Source: Candidatus Aminicenans sakinawicola JGI OTU-1 (GTDB lineage: Bacteria; Acidobacteriota; Aminicenantia; Aminicenantales; Aminicenantaceae). From it: 27,314 bases of DNA. Of the stretch, positions 7,812-14,681 are shown piece by piece; positions within the stretch are counted from its first letter, which is position 1; each line of letters opens with the position of its first letter. The translations under genes and the position numbers were made by a program. The notes under the pieces are model-generated. The model was not told the origin of the DNA and did no database searches. It saw only the letters and a program-made list of their open reading frames with translations. Location: the NCBI GenBank assembly GCA_000493965.1, contig AWNV01000042.1:1-27314 (forward strand), written 5' to 3'.

Positions 7812-8468
7812 TTAGTTCTCCTTTCTAGATCGGCGAAGACGATGGATAAGCCCTCTGAACAGTTGGAGCTTACGAGAGCGGTACTTTTCAGCAAATTCAG
7901 CGATTCTTTTAGGGTCCATTTCGGTTAGGACAACAGGATCGATCCTAAGATCATGAACCAAATATTCATATAAAATTGTTTGTGTTCGAATCGCAATTCC
8001 TCGATCAGCTACAATTTTATCGGCAAGAGCTTTGTCCGGCCCAGCAATCAAAAATGACTGCTTGTTGCCAGCTTCAACCCTAGTCATACCTAGCTGGTAG
8101 GCTCGTGGTGGAATTATTCGATATGTGAAAAGACCCACCGGAGTTAAAAATCGCCGGGAACGCCCTGTTGTTACTGAAGTCAGCGATTCAACTCTTTCGG
8201 GCGTTAGTCCGTGGTAATGGAGGGCATACTCCAGAGAGATATAAGACGGTCCGTAAATAAGATTAGCCAGAAGCTCCCGGGAATACAAGTGTCGGCGGTA
8301 GTCATCACCAAAGATGTAAAGTCCCTTCTTAATTCGTATAATTAATTTCTTACGAATCAGATCGGTGATTTTATCCCTAGGATGGGCATATCCTTTCAAG
8401 GCATCCAAAAGTGCCTGGTAATCAAAAATCTCTCTATCAATTACTCTCCTTATATCTAAAATTGACAT
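7812..8468 (-). CDS. AbiEi-family antitoxin/autoregulator
   Basis: A 218-residue AbiEi-type antitoxin. The N-terminal ~50 residues form a winged-helix-like DNA-binding segment (KGYAHPRDKITDLIRKK, then IRIKKGLYIFGDDYR). Next comes the family's ISLEYALHYHGL segment and a C-terminal domain with VGLFTYRII and a basic tail RGLIHRLRRSRKEN. In studied AbiE systems the antitoxin does not bind the toxin but represses the operon by binding inverted repeats in the promoter, and the same layout is seen here at 8540-8572. The toxin follows with no gap. The gene lies in the tRNA-repeat-bounded segment, consistent with transfer. Confidence 0.85.
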   Translation of the reverse strand: MSILDIRRVIDREIFDYQALLDALKGYAHPRDKITDLIRKKLIIRIKKGLYIFGDDYRRHLYSRELLANLIYGPSYISLEYALHYHGLTPERVESLTSVTTGRSRRFLTPVGLFTYRIIPPRAYQLGMTRVEAGNKQSFLIAGPDKALADKIVADRGIAIRTQTILYEYLVHDLRIDPVVLTEMDPKRIAEFAEKYRSRKLQLFRGLIHRLRRSRKEN

Positions 8469-8522
8469 TTTTCTTTATGAATCTGGTTCTAACTTTCCTA
8501 TCCAGTCTTTTTACATTATGAA

Positions 8523-8572
8523 TTTATAGCACATTTACACATAGTATGTCGACATATTTTCGACATACTATG
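8523..8572 (-). promoter_or_regulatory. abiE promoter with 13-bp-arm operator
   Basis: CATAGTATGTCGA (8540-8552) and TCGACATACTATG (8560-8572) form a perfect inverted repeat with a 7-nt gap. Read on the minus strand, TCGACA (8547-8552) is one base from the -35 consensus. With an 18-bp spacer it precedes TATAAA (8523-8528), which also has an upstream TG (extended -10). The -35 box therefore lies inside the palindrome, so a bound AbiEi would block RNA polymerase. The sequence is direct; repression is inferred from the family. Confidence 0.7.
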
Positions 8573-8700
8573 CAGAATTTTAACATATCTTTAACCTGGA
8601 TTATTCACAATTCGAGGGGTAGGTTGGGTCGGCTCGCCTGAAAGGTAAAAAATGCTGATGAATAAAAAAGATTCTTTCTGATTTTCCTACGTTTTACATG

Positions 8701-8881
8701 GGAAATTGTTTGTTTTATGTGTTTTTTCCTTTTTCCGTCTAACCTACACACGGTATGAGTCACAGGTTCAAATCCTGTATCGCCCACCATTTTCCTATTT
8801 TCTTACATTTCCACTTCATTCGCGATGACAATTTTGCATTTTGAATTCCAGGGCAATCAAATCCAATTAAGTATGATGTCC
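8701..8881 (+). repeat. tRNA-Val-derived direct repeat B
   Basis: Second copy of the repeat at 6641-6822. The tRNA-derived part (8747-8789) differs from tRNA-Val at two positions (GTATGAG for GTAGAAG), so this is the more diverged copy. The inverted repeat at its right end is broken (GTCCCAGTGC). A related ATGTCCCCGGAATT lies further right at about 9055-9068. Repeats A and B bound the abiE module at a spacing of about 2.06 kb. Confidence 0.75.
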
Positions 8882-8882
8882 C

Positions 8883-9273
8883 AGTGCTGTCCCAACGACC
8901 ATTTTTGGATTCAGTCTAAAGTCATTAATATCAGTACGTTAGAGAAATTTATCACTGTAATCGATTTGAAAGCGAATTCTGATTTTTGGCGCTATAACTT
9001 CAATGATTTCAACATAAATTTTTATAATTCGGGCTTGATGGAACACTATTGATGATGTCCCCGGAATTGACCATCAAATTTTTAAGTTAGTTCGCCCATT
9101 TGCTGTTCTTGATGAGGCATCCCACATTTTTAGCTTCTCTCTAGGTTTGACTTCGTATATTTGCTCTGCTATAAGCTTTATTATGAAAAAAAATGACCTG
9201 CATGCTGACTATTTTCATTATGGCATGATTTTTGCTGCAAATTCTTTTAAATAAAAGACGGAGAAAAACAAAA
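8883..9273. other. AT-rich gap without a supported gene
   Basis: Only weak open frames occur here. The 75-codon frame at 8825-9052 starts inside repeat B, has no ribosome site and lacks recognisable motifs. The one feature seen is the ATGTCCCCGGAATT motif near 9055, similar to the inverted-repeat arm of repeat A. Confidence 0.4.
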
Positions 9274-9513
9274 ATGCAATCACCCCAGAATATGAGTTGT
9301 GAATCCCAAATTGAAAAAGCCTCAAAAATGGCAAAGTGTAAAAAAGTTTTATACCTTTACGACGAGGCAGGATACAGACAGCTTCTAGGTGTATTCAGTC
9401 ATAGAAAGGTTTCTCATATAAAAAAACATCTTCAGAGTAAAAAACTGCTCGGACGACTTAGTGAATTTGAAATAAGGACGACTGAGCCCGATACTAGTTT
9501 CAATTTACAATAA
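9274..9513 (+). CDS. Small hypothetical protein (79 residues)
   Basis: The start is placed at ATG 9274, after GGAG in GACGGAGAAAAACAAAA, rather than the in-frame ATG at 9232. The product (MQSPQNMSCESQIEKASKMA, then VLYLYDEAGYRQLLGVF and a basic KKHLQSKKLLGR stretch) is basic and probably cytosolic. It contains two cysteines (Cys9, Cys22) that do not form an obvious metal site. I recognise no family. It is upstream of the aminotransferase on the same strand but separated by 224 bp, so it is probably not in the same operon. Confidence 0.45.
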   Translation: MQSPQNMSCESQIEKASKMAKCKKVLYLYDEAGYRQLLGVFSHRKVSHIKKHLQSKKLLGRLSEFEIRTTEPDTSFNLQ

Positions 9514-9737
9514 TTCCCTATAACATCCTCTTTTTCCAAAAATAAATAAAATCTCAAGCTGTATTTTCTTTATTTAATTGAAGTCGGCAGTATCGCATTT
9601 TGCAGTATGAACAGATCGATTTTCCCATTTGGCTGAATAAAATTTTTTGTTTTCACTATTTTCGTTTCATTTCATCCCGATTTCAGTTAAAATATCTTCT
9701 CAAATTTAAATATTCCCATATAAACAAGGAGCCAAAA

Positions 9738-11087
9738 TTGATACAAACACCTATCAACAGCAAGGTTGTCAAAGAAAAAATCGACGAGATGAACTTAAAA
9801 TGCATCGGTCAAGCTTCTATCAGAGAATTAAACCGGATAGTAGACAATATCGAAAAAGCGACTGGGGATAAATTCATCCGGATGGAAATGGGCGTCCCAG
9901 GACTGGACCCTCCAACAATCGAAGTGGAAGCTGAAATCCTGGCTTTGAAGAGAGGTGTGGGATCAAAATATCCTCCATTTGATGGAATCCCTGAATTAAA
10001 AAGAGAGATTTCCAGGCTCATTAAAAACTTTATGAATATCAACGTCAGCGAAGAAGGATGCTTCCCCACGGTTGGTTCCATGCAGGGGTGTTATATGTCT
10101 TTAATGATATCCAGCCGCAGAAAAATAAATAAAGATAAAATCCTCTTTATCGATCCAGGTTTTCCGGTAAATAAAAGACAGGTCAAGGTTCTCGGCCTCC
10201 AGAGCATCAATTTCGACATATATGAGTATCGAGGAGAAAAACTCAGGGACAAATTAGAATCCTATTTGAAGGGTGGGGATATCGCCGCACTTATTTATTC
10301 AAATCCCAACAACCCCTCCTGGATCATTTTTTCGGAAGCTGAACTCCGTATAATAGGAGAATTAGCTACCCGTTACGATGTTATAGTGCTGGAAGACCTC
10401 GCTTATTTCGGGATGGACTTCCGCAAAGACTATTCTAAACCTGGAGAACCGCCATATATTCCAACTGTCGCACGTTATACAGATAATTATATTCTGCTTA
10501 TCTCGAGCTCCAAGTCATTCAGCCTGGCCGGTCAGAGGATAGGCATGACTGCCATCTCCGACAAACTGTTCAACTCAAAGGAAGATAATCTTGAAAAATA
10601 TTTTGGCAGCCGTATATTCGGCAAGGCATATATTTTCGGCGCCATGTATGCACTTACTTCCGGTGTTTCACATTCAATCCAATATGGTCTGGCGGCCCTG
10701 TTAAAAGCTGTTAATGACGGCAAGTTCCACTTTTTAGATTACGTTAAAGAGTACGCTTACCGCGCCAAGGCGATGAAAAAACTGTTTACTGATAACGGAT
10801 TCAAAATAGTCTATGACATGGACGAAAGCGAACCTATTGCAGACGGATTTTATTTTACGCTCTCGTACCCCGGTTTTTCAGGGAACGAACTTGTGGAAGA
10901 ACTGCTTTACTACGGAATAAGCTCCATTTCTTTATCCACAACAGGAAGCGACCGGCTTGAAGGTATCAGAGCCTGTGTTTCCTTAATAAGCAGAGACCAA
11001 CTGCCGCTTCTTGAAGAGAGATTGAAAAAATTCAAACATGACCATGATTCCGGTTTCAGAATTGTAACAACAAGTGCGGATTCTTAA
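9738..11087 (+). CDS. PLP-dependent aminotransferase, class I/II
   Basis: The open frame extends to 9600, but the Phe/Tyr-rich first 46 residues do not look like an aminotransferase. A TTG at 9738 follows AAGGAG with 6-bp spacing, so that start is chosen (449 residues). Fold-type I landmarks are SNPNNPS (188-194), the LEDLAYFGMDF segment for the PLP pyridine contact, and SSSKSF with Lys259 forming the Schiff base, followed by GQRIGM. The C-terminal STTGSDRLEGIRAC includes the arginine expected to bind a substrate carboxylate. The amino donor is not evident. A DDAH/arginine-deiminase-family gene starts 52 bp downstream on the same strand, suggesting a shared transcript and possibly arginine-derivative metabolism. 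A cytosolic enzyme; family call firm. Confidence 0.83.
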   Translation: MIQTPINSKVVKEKIDEMNLKCIGQASIRELNRIVDNIEKATGDKFIRMEMGVPGLDPPTIEVEAEILALKRGVGSKYPPFDGIPELKREISRLIKNFMNINVSEEGCFPTVGSMQGCYMSLMISSRRKINKDKILFIDPGFPVNKRQVKVLGLQSINFDIYEYRGEKLRDKLESYLKGGDIAALIYSNPNNPSWIIFSEAELRIIGELATRYDVIVLEDLAYFGMDFRKDYSKPGEPPYIPTVARYTDNYILLISSSKSFSLAGQRIGMTAISDKLFNSKEDNLEKYFGSRIFGKAYIFGAMYALTSGVSHSIQYGLAALLKAVNDGKFHFLDYVKEYAYRAKAMKKLFTDNGFKIVYDMDESEPIADGFYFTLSYPGFSGNELVEELLYYGISSISLSTTGSDRLEGIRACVSLISRDQLPLLEERLKKFKHDHDSGFRIVTTSADS

Positions 11088-11139
11088 GCCTTTTTTCCCG
11101 ATTCCTTGAAGGTGTATACTTTTCCCTGGGAAAGATAAT

Positions 11140-12006
11140 ATGAACAAAAACTATGGCAGCCAGAGCATGATTGCACCCTTGCGCAAAGTTCTTGTTAAGC
11201 GGCCGGATAAATCCTTCGGAAATGCTGATCCGGCCAAGTGGCATTATACGAGCCCGCCCAACCTAACAGTCGCCAGGAAGGAACACGATACATTTGTTTC
11301 ACTCCTCAGCCAGGCAGGAGCCGATGTGATCTATCATGACGAACCTCAGCCCGATCGGGCTGATGCCCTTTATGTTTTCGATCCGGTCATGATTACAGAC
11401 CAGGGAGCCGTTATCTTGAGGATGGGGAAAGATCTTCGCCGGGGAGAAGAAATTCCTATGGCCAGATGCCTGGAAGCCCTTGGCATTCCGGTATATTATT
11501 CACTTTACGGGCAGGCTCTTGCAGAAGGCGGGGACCTTCTATGGCTTGATCACGACACTCTGGCAGTAGGCCTTGGTTTTCGCACCAACGCCGAAGGCCT
11601 CCGCCAGTTGAAGGAAGCTCTTTCAAGGCTGGACGTCAATGTCATGCCGGTTGAACTACCCTACTTTACAGGCCCTGACGCTTGCCTTCACCTGCTCTCC
11701 CTGATCAGCATTGTCGACCACAATATGGCGGTGATTTACAGACCCTTGCTGTCAGTCCCTTTCTGGAAATACCTTAAGGCGCATGGTTTTCAGTTGATCG
11801 AAGTCCCCGAAGAAGAATTCAAGACAATGGGGCCGAACGTTCTAGCCACAGCCCCGGGCAACTGCATCATGCTGGAAGGCAACCCTATTACAAGGAAACG
11901 GCTTGAGAAAGCGGGCTGCCGTGTTTCCACTTACTCTGGAAATGAAATCTCGCTTAAAGCTGAAGGCGGGCCTACATGCCTTACCCGGCCTATTTTGCGT
12001 GAGTAA
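11140..12006 (+). CDS. Arginine deiminase/DDAH-family amidinohydrolase
   Basis: A 288-residue enzyme of the guanidine-modifying superfamily, closest in layout to dimethylarginine dimethylaminohydrolase and related arginine-handling hydrolases. The N-terminus has the family start PLRKVLVKRP (13-22). The substrate-binding acidic motif EGGD is at 129-132, the catalytic His184 is in DACLHLL, and the catalytic Cys280 is in GGPTCLTRPI near the C-terminus. All catalytic elements are present and the length is typical. It probably hydrolyses arginine or a methylated or otherwise substituted arginine, releasing citrulline or an amine. The aminotransferase 52 bp upstream could act on the product. The exact substrate cannot be read from the sequence. 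Confidence 0.82.
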   Translation: MNKNYGSQSMIAPLRKVLVKRPDKSFGNADPAKWHYTSPPNLTVARKEHDTFVSLLSQAGADVIYHDEPQPDRADALYVFDPVMITDQGAVILRMGKDLRRGEEIPMARCLEALGIPVYYSLYGQALAEGGDLLWLDHDTLAVGLGFRTNAEGLRQLKEALSRLDVNVMPVELPYFTGPDACLHLLSLISIVDHNMAVIYRPLLSVPFWKYLKAHGFQLIEVPEEEFKTMGPNVLATAPGNCIMLEGNPITRKRLEKAGCRVSTYSGNEISLKAEGGPTCLTRPILRE

Positions 12007-12008
12007 CG

Positions 12009-12108
12009 GCAATTTTCATGAATAATTCAGGTGAACGTGGATTATTCACGAGCCAAGCTTGCTGCAGATGCAAGGCACAGCGCATGAAGCAATTTTTATG
12101 AATAATCT
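12009..12108. repeat. TGAATAAT motif cluster
   Basis: TGAATAATTC (12019-12028) faces GGATTATTCA (12039-12048), forming a 9-of-10 hairpin. GCAATTTT-Y-ATGAATAAT occurs twice in direct orientation (12009 and 12089). The longer TGAATAATYCAGGT form at 12019-12032 recurs on the minus strand at 8594-8607. The layout looks like the remnant of a small mobile or palindromic element between the convergent genes. The hairpin might also aid termination, although no T-run follows. Confidence 0.45.
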
Positions 12109-13351
12109 ACGTGAGGGAGTGAATTAGTAACCCACTCCTCAATTTAGGTTCAAACCATGTTGTCTTTGGAGGCATGACCTTCCCCGCATCCGCAATATTC
12201 ATGAGTTCCTCAATCGATGCTGGATACATGGCAAATGCAACTTTAAACTCCCCGCTGTCCACCAATCTCTCAAGTTCGCTTAAACCTCTTATGCCTCCTA
12301 TGAAATCAATATCATTACTTGCCCTGGGGTCTTCTATTCCGAAAAACGGCCTGAGAATGTTATTTTGAAGAACAGAAATATCAAGGCTGTTTACAGGGTC
12401 ACTATAATCAACATGTTCGCTTCTTACGCTTAATTTAAACCACTCTTTATCTAAATACATCCCGATATCGCCTTTTTTTATCGGTTTATATTGTACTGAA
12501 CCTATTTTTTCTATCGTGAATATCTTTTCCAGTTCTATAAATAGTTCTTCTCTCGTGCGGCCATTTAGATTTTTTAATACTCTGTTATAGTCCATTATAT
12601 GAAGCTGTTTATCCGGAAATAATACTGCAAGGAAATAATTATACTCTTCATCCCCTTTATGATCAGGGTTGGCCATTTTTCTCTTATTAGCAACCATCAC
12701 CGCAGAAGCAGACCTGTGATGTCCATCGGCAATATAAATATAATCGATATCTTCAAATTCTTTAATAAGTTCGTTACTTATACTGTCATCATCTATTATC
12801 CAGACTGTATGACCAATTCCATCACTGGCTGTAAAATCATAAACAGGTTCCTTTATGACTGCTTTTGCAACCAATCTGTCGATGGACTCTTTGGCTCTAT
12901 ATGTAAAAAAGACCGGACCAGCGTTTGCATTTGTAATATCCACATGTTTTGTTCTGTCTATCTCTTTATCTTTCCTTGTAAACTCATGTTTTTTTATTAC
13001 ACCGTTATTATAATCTTCTACGGAAACACAGCCAACGATACCATACTGGGCTCTGCCTTCCATAGTCTGTCTGTAGATATACAATTCAGGAGATTTTTCT
13101 TTAATTAATATGCCTTCCCTAATAAATTTTTCAAAATTCTCCTTTGCCTTATCATATACCGGCTGGGAATATAGGTCTGTCCCTGCAGGCAGATCCACTT
13201 CGGGTTTAACAACATGTAAGAAAGAATACGGATTGCCCTTTACAAGTTCCCTCGCTTCTTCACTGCTTAGAACATCATAAGGAAAAGAAGCAACCTGTTT
13301 TTCCAGCCCTTTTTTCGGCCTTAAAGCTTTAAATTTTCTTAAAACTGCCAT
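12107..13351 (-). CDS. DUF1015-family protein
   Basis: A 414-residue, full-length DUF1015 protein. Visible conserved blocks are FPYDV (23-27), NPYSFLHVVKPE (40-51), IKKHEFTR (119-126), NANAGPVFFTY, ADGHHR (208-213), and the C-terminal MPPKTTWFEPKLRSGL. The DGHHR motif resembles the nucleotide-binding loop of ParB/sulfiredoxin-fold proteins, some of which are serine kinases (SerK, SbnI). A small-molecule kinase role is therefore a reasonable guess but unproven here. No signal peptide or membrane helix. The gene is convergent with the amidinohydrolase and divergent from the Spy-like gene at 13588. Its 3' end lies within the TGAATAAT repeat cluster. Biochemical role unknown. Confidence 0.85.
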   Translation of the reverse strand: MAVLRKFKALRPKKGLEKQVASFPYDVLSSEEARELVKGNPYSFLHVVKPEVDLPAGTDLYSQPVYDKAKENFEKFIREGILIKEKSPELYIYRQTMEGRAQYGIVGCVSVEDYNNGVIKKHEFTRKDKEIDRTKHVDITNANAGPVFFTYRAKESIDRLVAKAVIKEPVYDFTASDGIGHTVWIIDDDSISNELIKEFEDIDYIYIADGHHRSASAVMVANKRKMANPDHKGDEEYNYFLAVLFPDKQLHIMDYNRVLKNLNGRTREELFIELEKIFTIEKIGSVQYKPIKKGDIGMYLDKEWFKLSVRSEHVDYSDPVNSLDISVLQNNILRPFFGIEDPRASNDIDFIGGIRGLSELERLVDSGEFKVAFAMYPASIEELMNIADAGKVMPPKTTWFEPKLRSGLLIHSLT

Positions 13352-13536
13352 TTAAACTCTCCTAGCTGTATATAATTTCATTTTTATAATATGTATCAAT
13401 ATGTATCAGACCGATTAAAAAAACAATATCTATAAAATTATAAAAAAAATCAACAATTATATTTTCAAACATTCCTACAATCTCTGGAAAGGTAACAGCT
13501 TGACCGCAGAAGAGATCTTCTACACACCTGATGAAA

Positions 13537-13559
13537 CATTTGAAGAAATCCTTCAAATG
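13537..13559. other. 9-bp-stem hairpin in divergent spacer
   Basis: CATTTGAAG (13537-13545) and CTTCAAATG (13551-13559) are perfectly complementary around a 5-nt loop, 28 bp before the start at 13588. On the plus strand CCATTATTTT follows, a weak terminator-like tail. A short open frame (13419-13572) ending EIFYTPDETFEEILQMPLF runs through the hairpin and may be the end of a lost gene. Terminator or operator roles are both possible. Confidence 0.4.
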
Positions 13560-13587
13560 CCATTATTTTAGAATCGGGGAGATAAAA

Positions 13588-14013
13588 ATGAACATAAAAA
13601 TAAAAACCGCTTTAATTATAATTGTAACTTTAGGGATTGGAATCGTTATCGGCGCACTGCTAAACAGGACTTTTACACAAAACCGAATCAGGAATATAAT
13701 ATCAACAAGAAGCCCAAATCATTTTATCCCGTTATATAAAAAAATAATCAAACCTGACGCCAAACAGCATAAGGCAATCATGGAGATTTTAGATAAACAC
13801 TCAAGCCGCATGTTAGAAATGCGTTTCAACTTTCTTTCAGAAATGCTTAATGAAGAAAAATCTATGAGGACAGAACTAGATTCGATTCTGACTCCTGAAC
13901 AAAAAAAACGTCTTAAAAACAGATTTAAAGGCCGCCCCTTATTCCGTAATCTGCGGAGGCCGTTTCCAATCAGACGTAAAAATAACCAGAGGAAACATAA
14001 ATATCCATCATGA
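13588..14013 (+). CDS. Membrane-anchored Spy/CpxP-like periplasmic protein
   Basis: A 141-residue protein; ATG 13588 is chosen because GGGGAG precedes it, and upstream codons read through a hairpin. An N-terminal hydrophobic helix (about residues 5-27, TALIIIVTLGIGIVIGALL) looks like an uncleaved anchor. The following helical region has alternating Met, Glu and Arg residues and an LTPEQKKRL segment, the LTxxQ signature of the Spy/CpxP/CnrX-type periplasmic proteins. The tail is very rich in Arg and Lys. The likely role is envelope stress or metal sensing, or holdase activity, by family analogy. It converges on another Spy-like gene (14076-14597), and the two share the 14020-14056 terminator region. 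A sensor/chaperone pairing is inference. Confidence 0.6.
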   Translation: MNIKIKTALIIIVTLGIGIVIGALLNRTFTQNRIRNIISTRSPNHFIPLYKKIIKPDAKQHKAIMEILDKHSSRMLEMRFNFLSEMLNEEKSMRTELDSILTPEQKKRLKNRFKGRPLFRNLRRPFPIRRKNNQRKHKYPS

Positions 14014-14019
14014 CAAAGC

Positions 14020-14056
14020 AAAAAAAAGCCCTTGACTTCTTTCAAAGCCAAGGGCT
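14020..14056 (-). terminator. Rho-independent terminator for the Spy-like gene
   Basis: AGCCCTTG (14027-14034) pairs with CAAGGGCT (14049-14056) around a 14-nt loop. On the minus strand the stem is followed by a run of eight T (14027-14020). It sits 20 bp beyond the stop of the minus-strand gene. On the plus strand there is no U-run, so it probably serves that direction poorly. Confidence 0.8.
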
Positions 14057-14075
14057 AACGTTAAACCTTCTCTAA

Positions 14076-14597
14076 CTACTTTCTTATCCGGCTCCTAAAT
14101 CCGGGAAACCGTGCCTTTCTACCCTCTCTATTGAATATTCTTCTTCCTCTGTTTAGGTCTTTCCTCATCGATTTAATTGCCTCTTGTTGTTCGGGTGTCA
14201 GTATTTTTTCAATTTCTTTTCTCGTCTTCAGCCTTTCTATAAAGACGTCATGTCTAATGTTTGCTTGTTTGGAAAGAGCCTCCTTAATTTTTTCATAATC
14301 AGGGTCCTTTTCATCCATCATAATTTTTCTCAACTCCAGACTCATTTCTCCAGATCTACTTTGTAAAGAAATCATCTTCTTTTCAAGACCAAATATTAGC
14401 TCCTCGATCTTTTTAAGCTGACTGTCAGTGACCTTTAGATCTTCCTGATTTGCCTTGAGAACACGTAGAATTCTTGTCGAATTCAATCCCCTTAAACCAT
14501 GATCTCTCATTCCCCATCCAAAATGCTGTGCAAAAGCACTGGTGGAAAACAAAATTAAAACCGAAAATACAATCGAAAATGTTATTACTTTCTTCAT
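14076..14597 (-). CDS. Spy/CpxP-family periplasmic protein
   Basis: A 173-residue secreted protein. The signal peptide MKKVITFSIVFSVLILFSTSAFA with an AFA cleavage site at about residue 23 is clear. The mature part is helical, with an LKVTDSQLKKIEELI segment and an LTPEQQEAIKSM segment. These are the two LTxxQ-type motifs that define Spy/CpxP ATP-independent periplasmic chaperones and related metal-responsive proteins. The C-terminus is strongly basic (RGRRIFNREGRKARFPGFRSRIRK region). The gene is downstream of and codirectional with oligopeptidase B (84-bp gap) and ends at the terminator at 14020-14056. Family call good; client proteins unknown. Confidence 0.78.
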   Translation of the reverse strand: MKKVITFSIVFSVLILFSTSAFAQHFGWGMRDHGLRGLNSTRILRVLKANQEDLKVTDSQLKKIEELIFGLEKKMISLQSRSGEMSLELRKIMMDEKDPDYEKIKEALSKQANIRHDVFIERLKTRKEIEKILTPEQQEAIKSMRKDLNRGRRIFNREGRKARFPGFRSRIRK

Positions 14598-14681
14598 TTC
14601 TCTTCTCCTTTACTGTGTTAGACAAATCAACTGCAAGATTTATTCCATAAATTTTTAATGATGATTTGCTGTGATAGCTTG

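Noticed and set aside
8605..8790. Minus-strand 61-codon frame beginning MVGDTGFEPVT
   Set aside because: This is the well-known artefact of translating the antisense of a tRNA 3' end; it lies inside repeat B and has no ribosome site.
8825..9052. Plus-strand 75-codon frame
   Set aside because: It starts inside repeat B, has no Shine-Dalgarno sequence and its composition looks random.
13362..13556. Minus-strand hydrophobic 64-codon frame upstream of DUF1015
   Set aside because: It lies in an AT-rich divergent spacer, its start falls within the hairpin, and its hydrophobicity follows from the AT bias.
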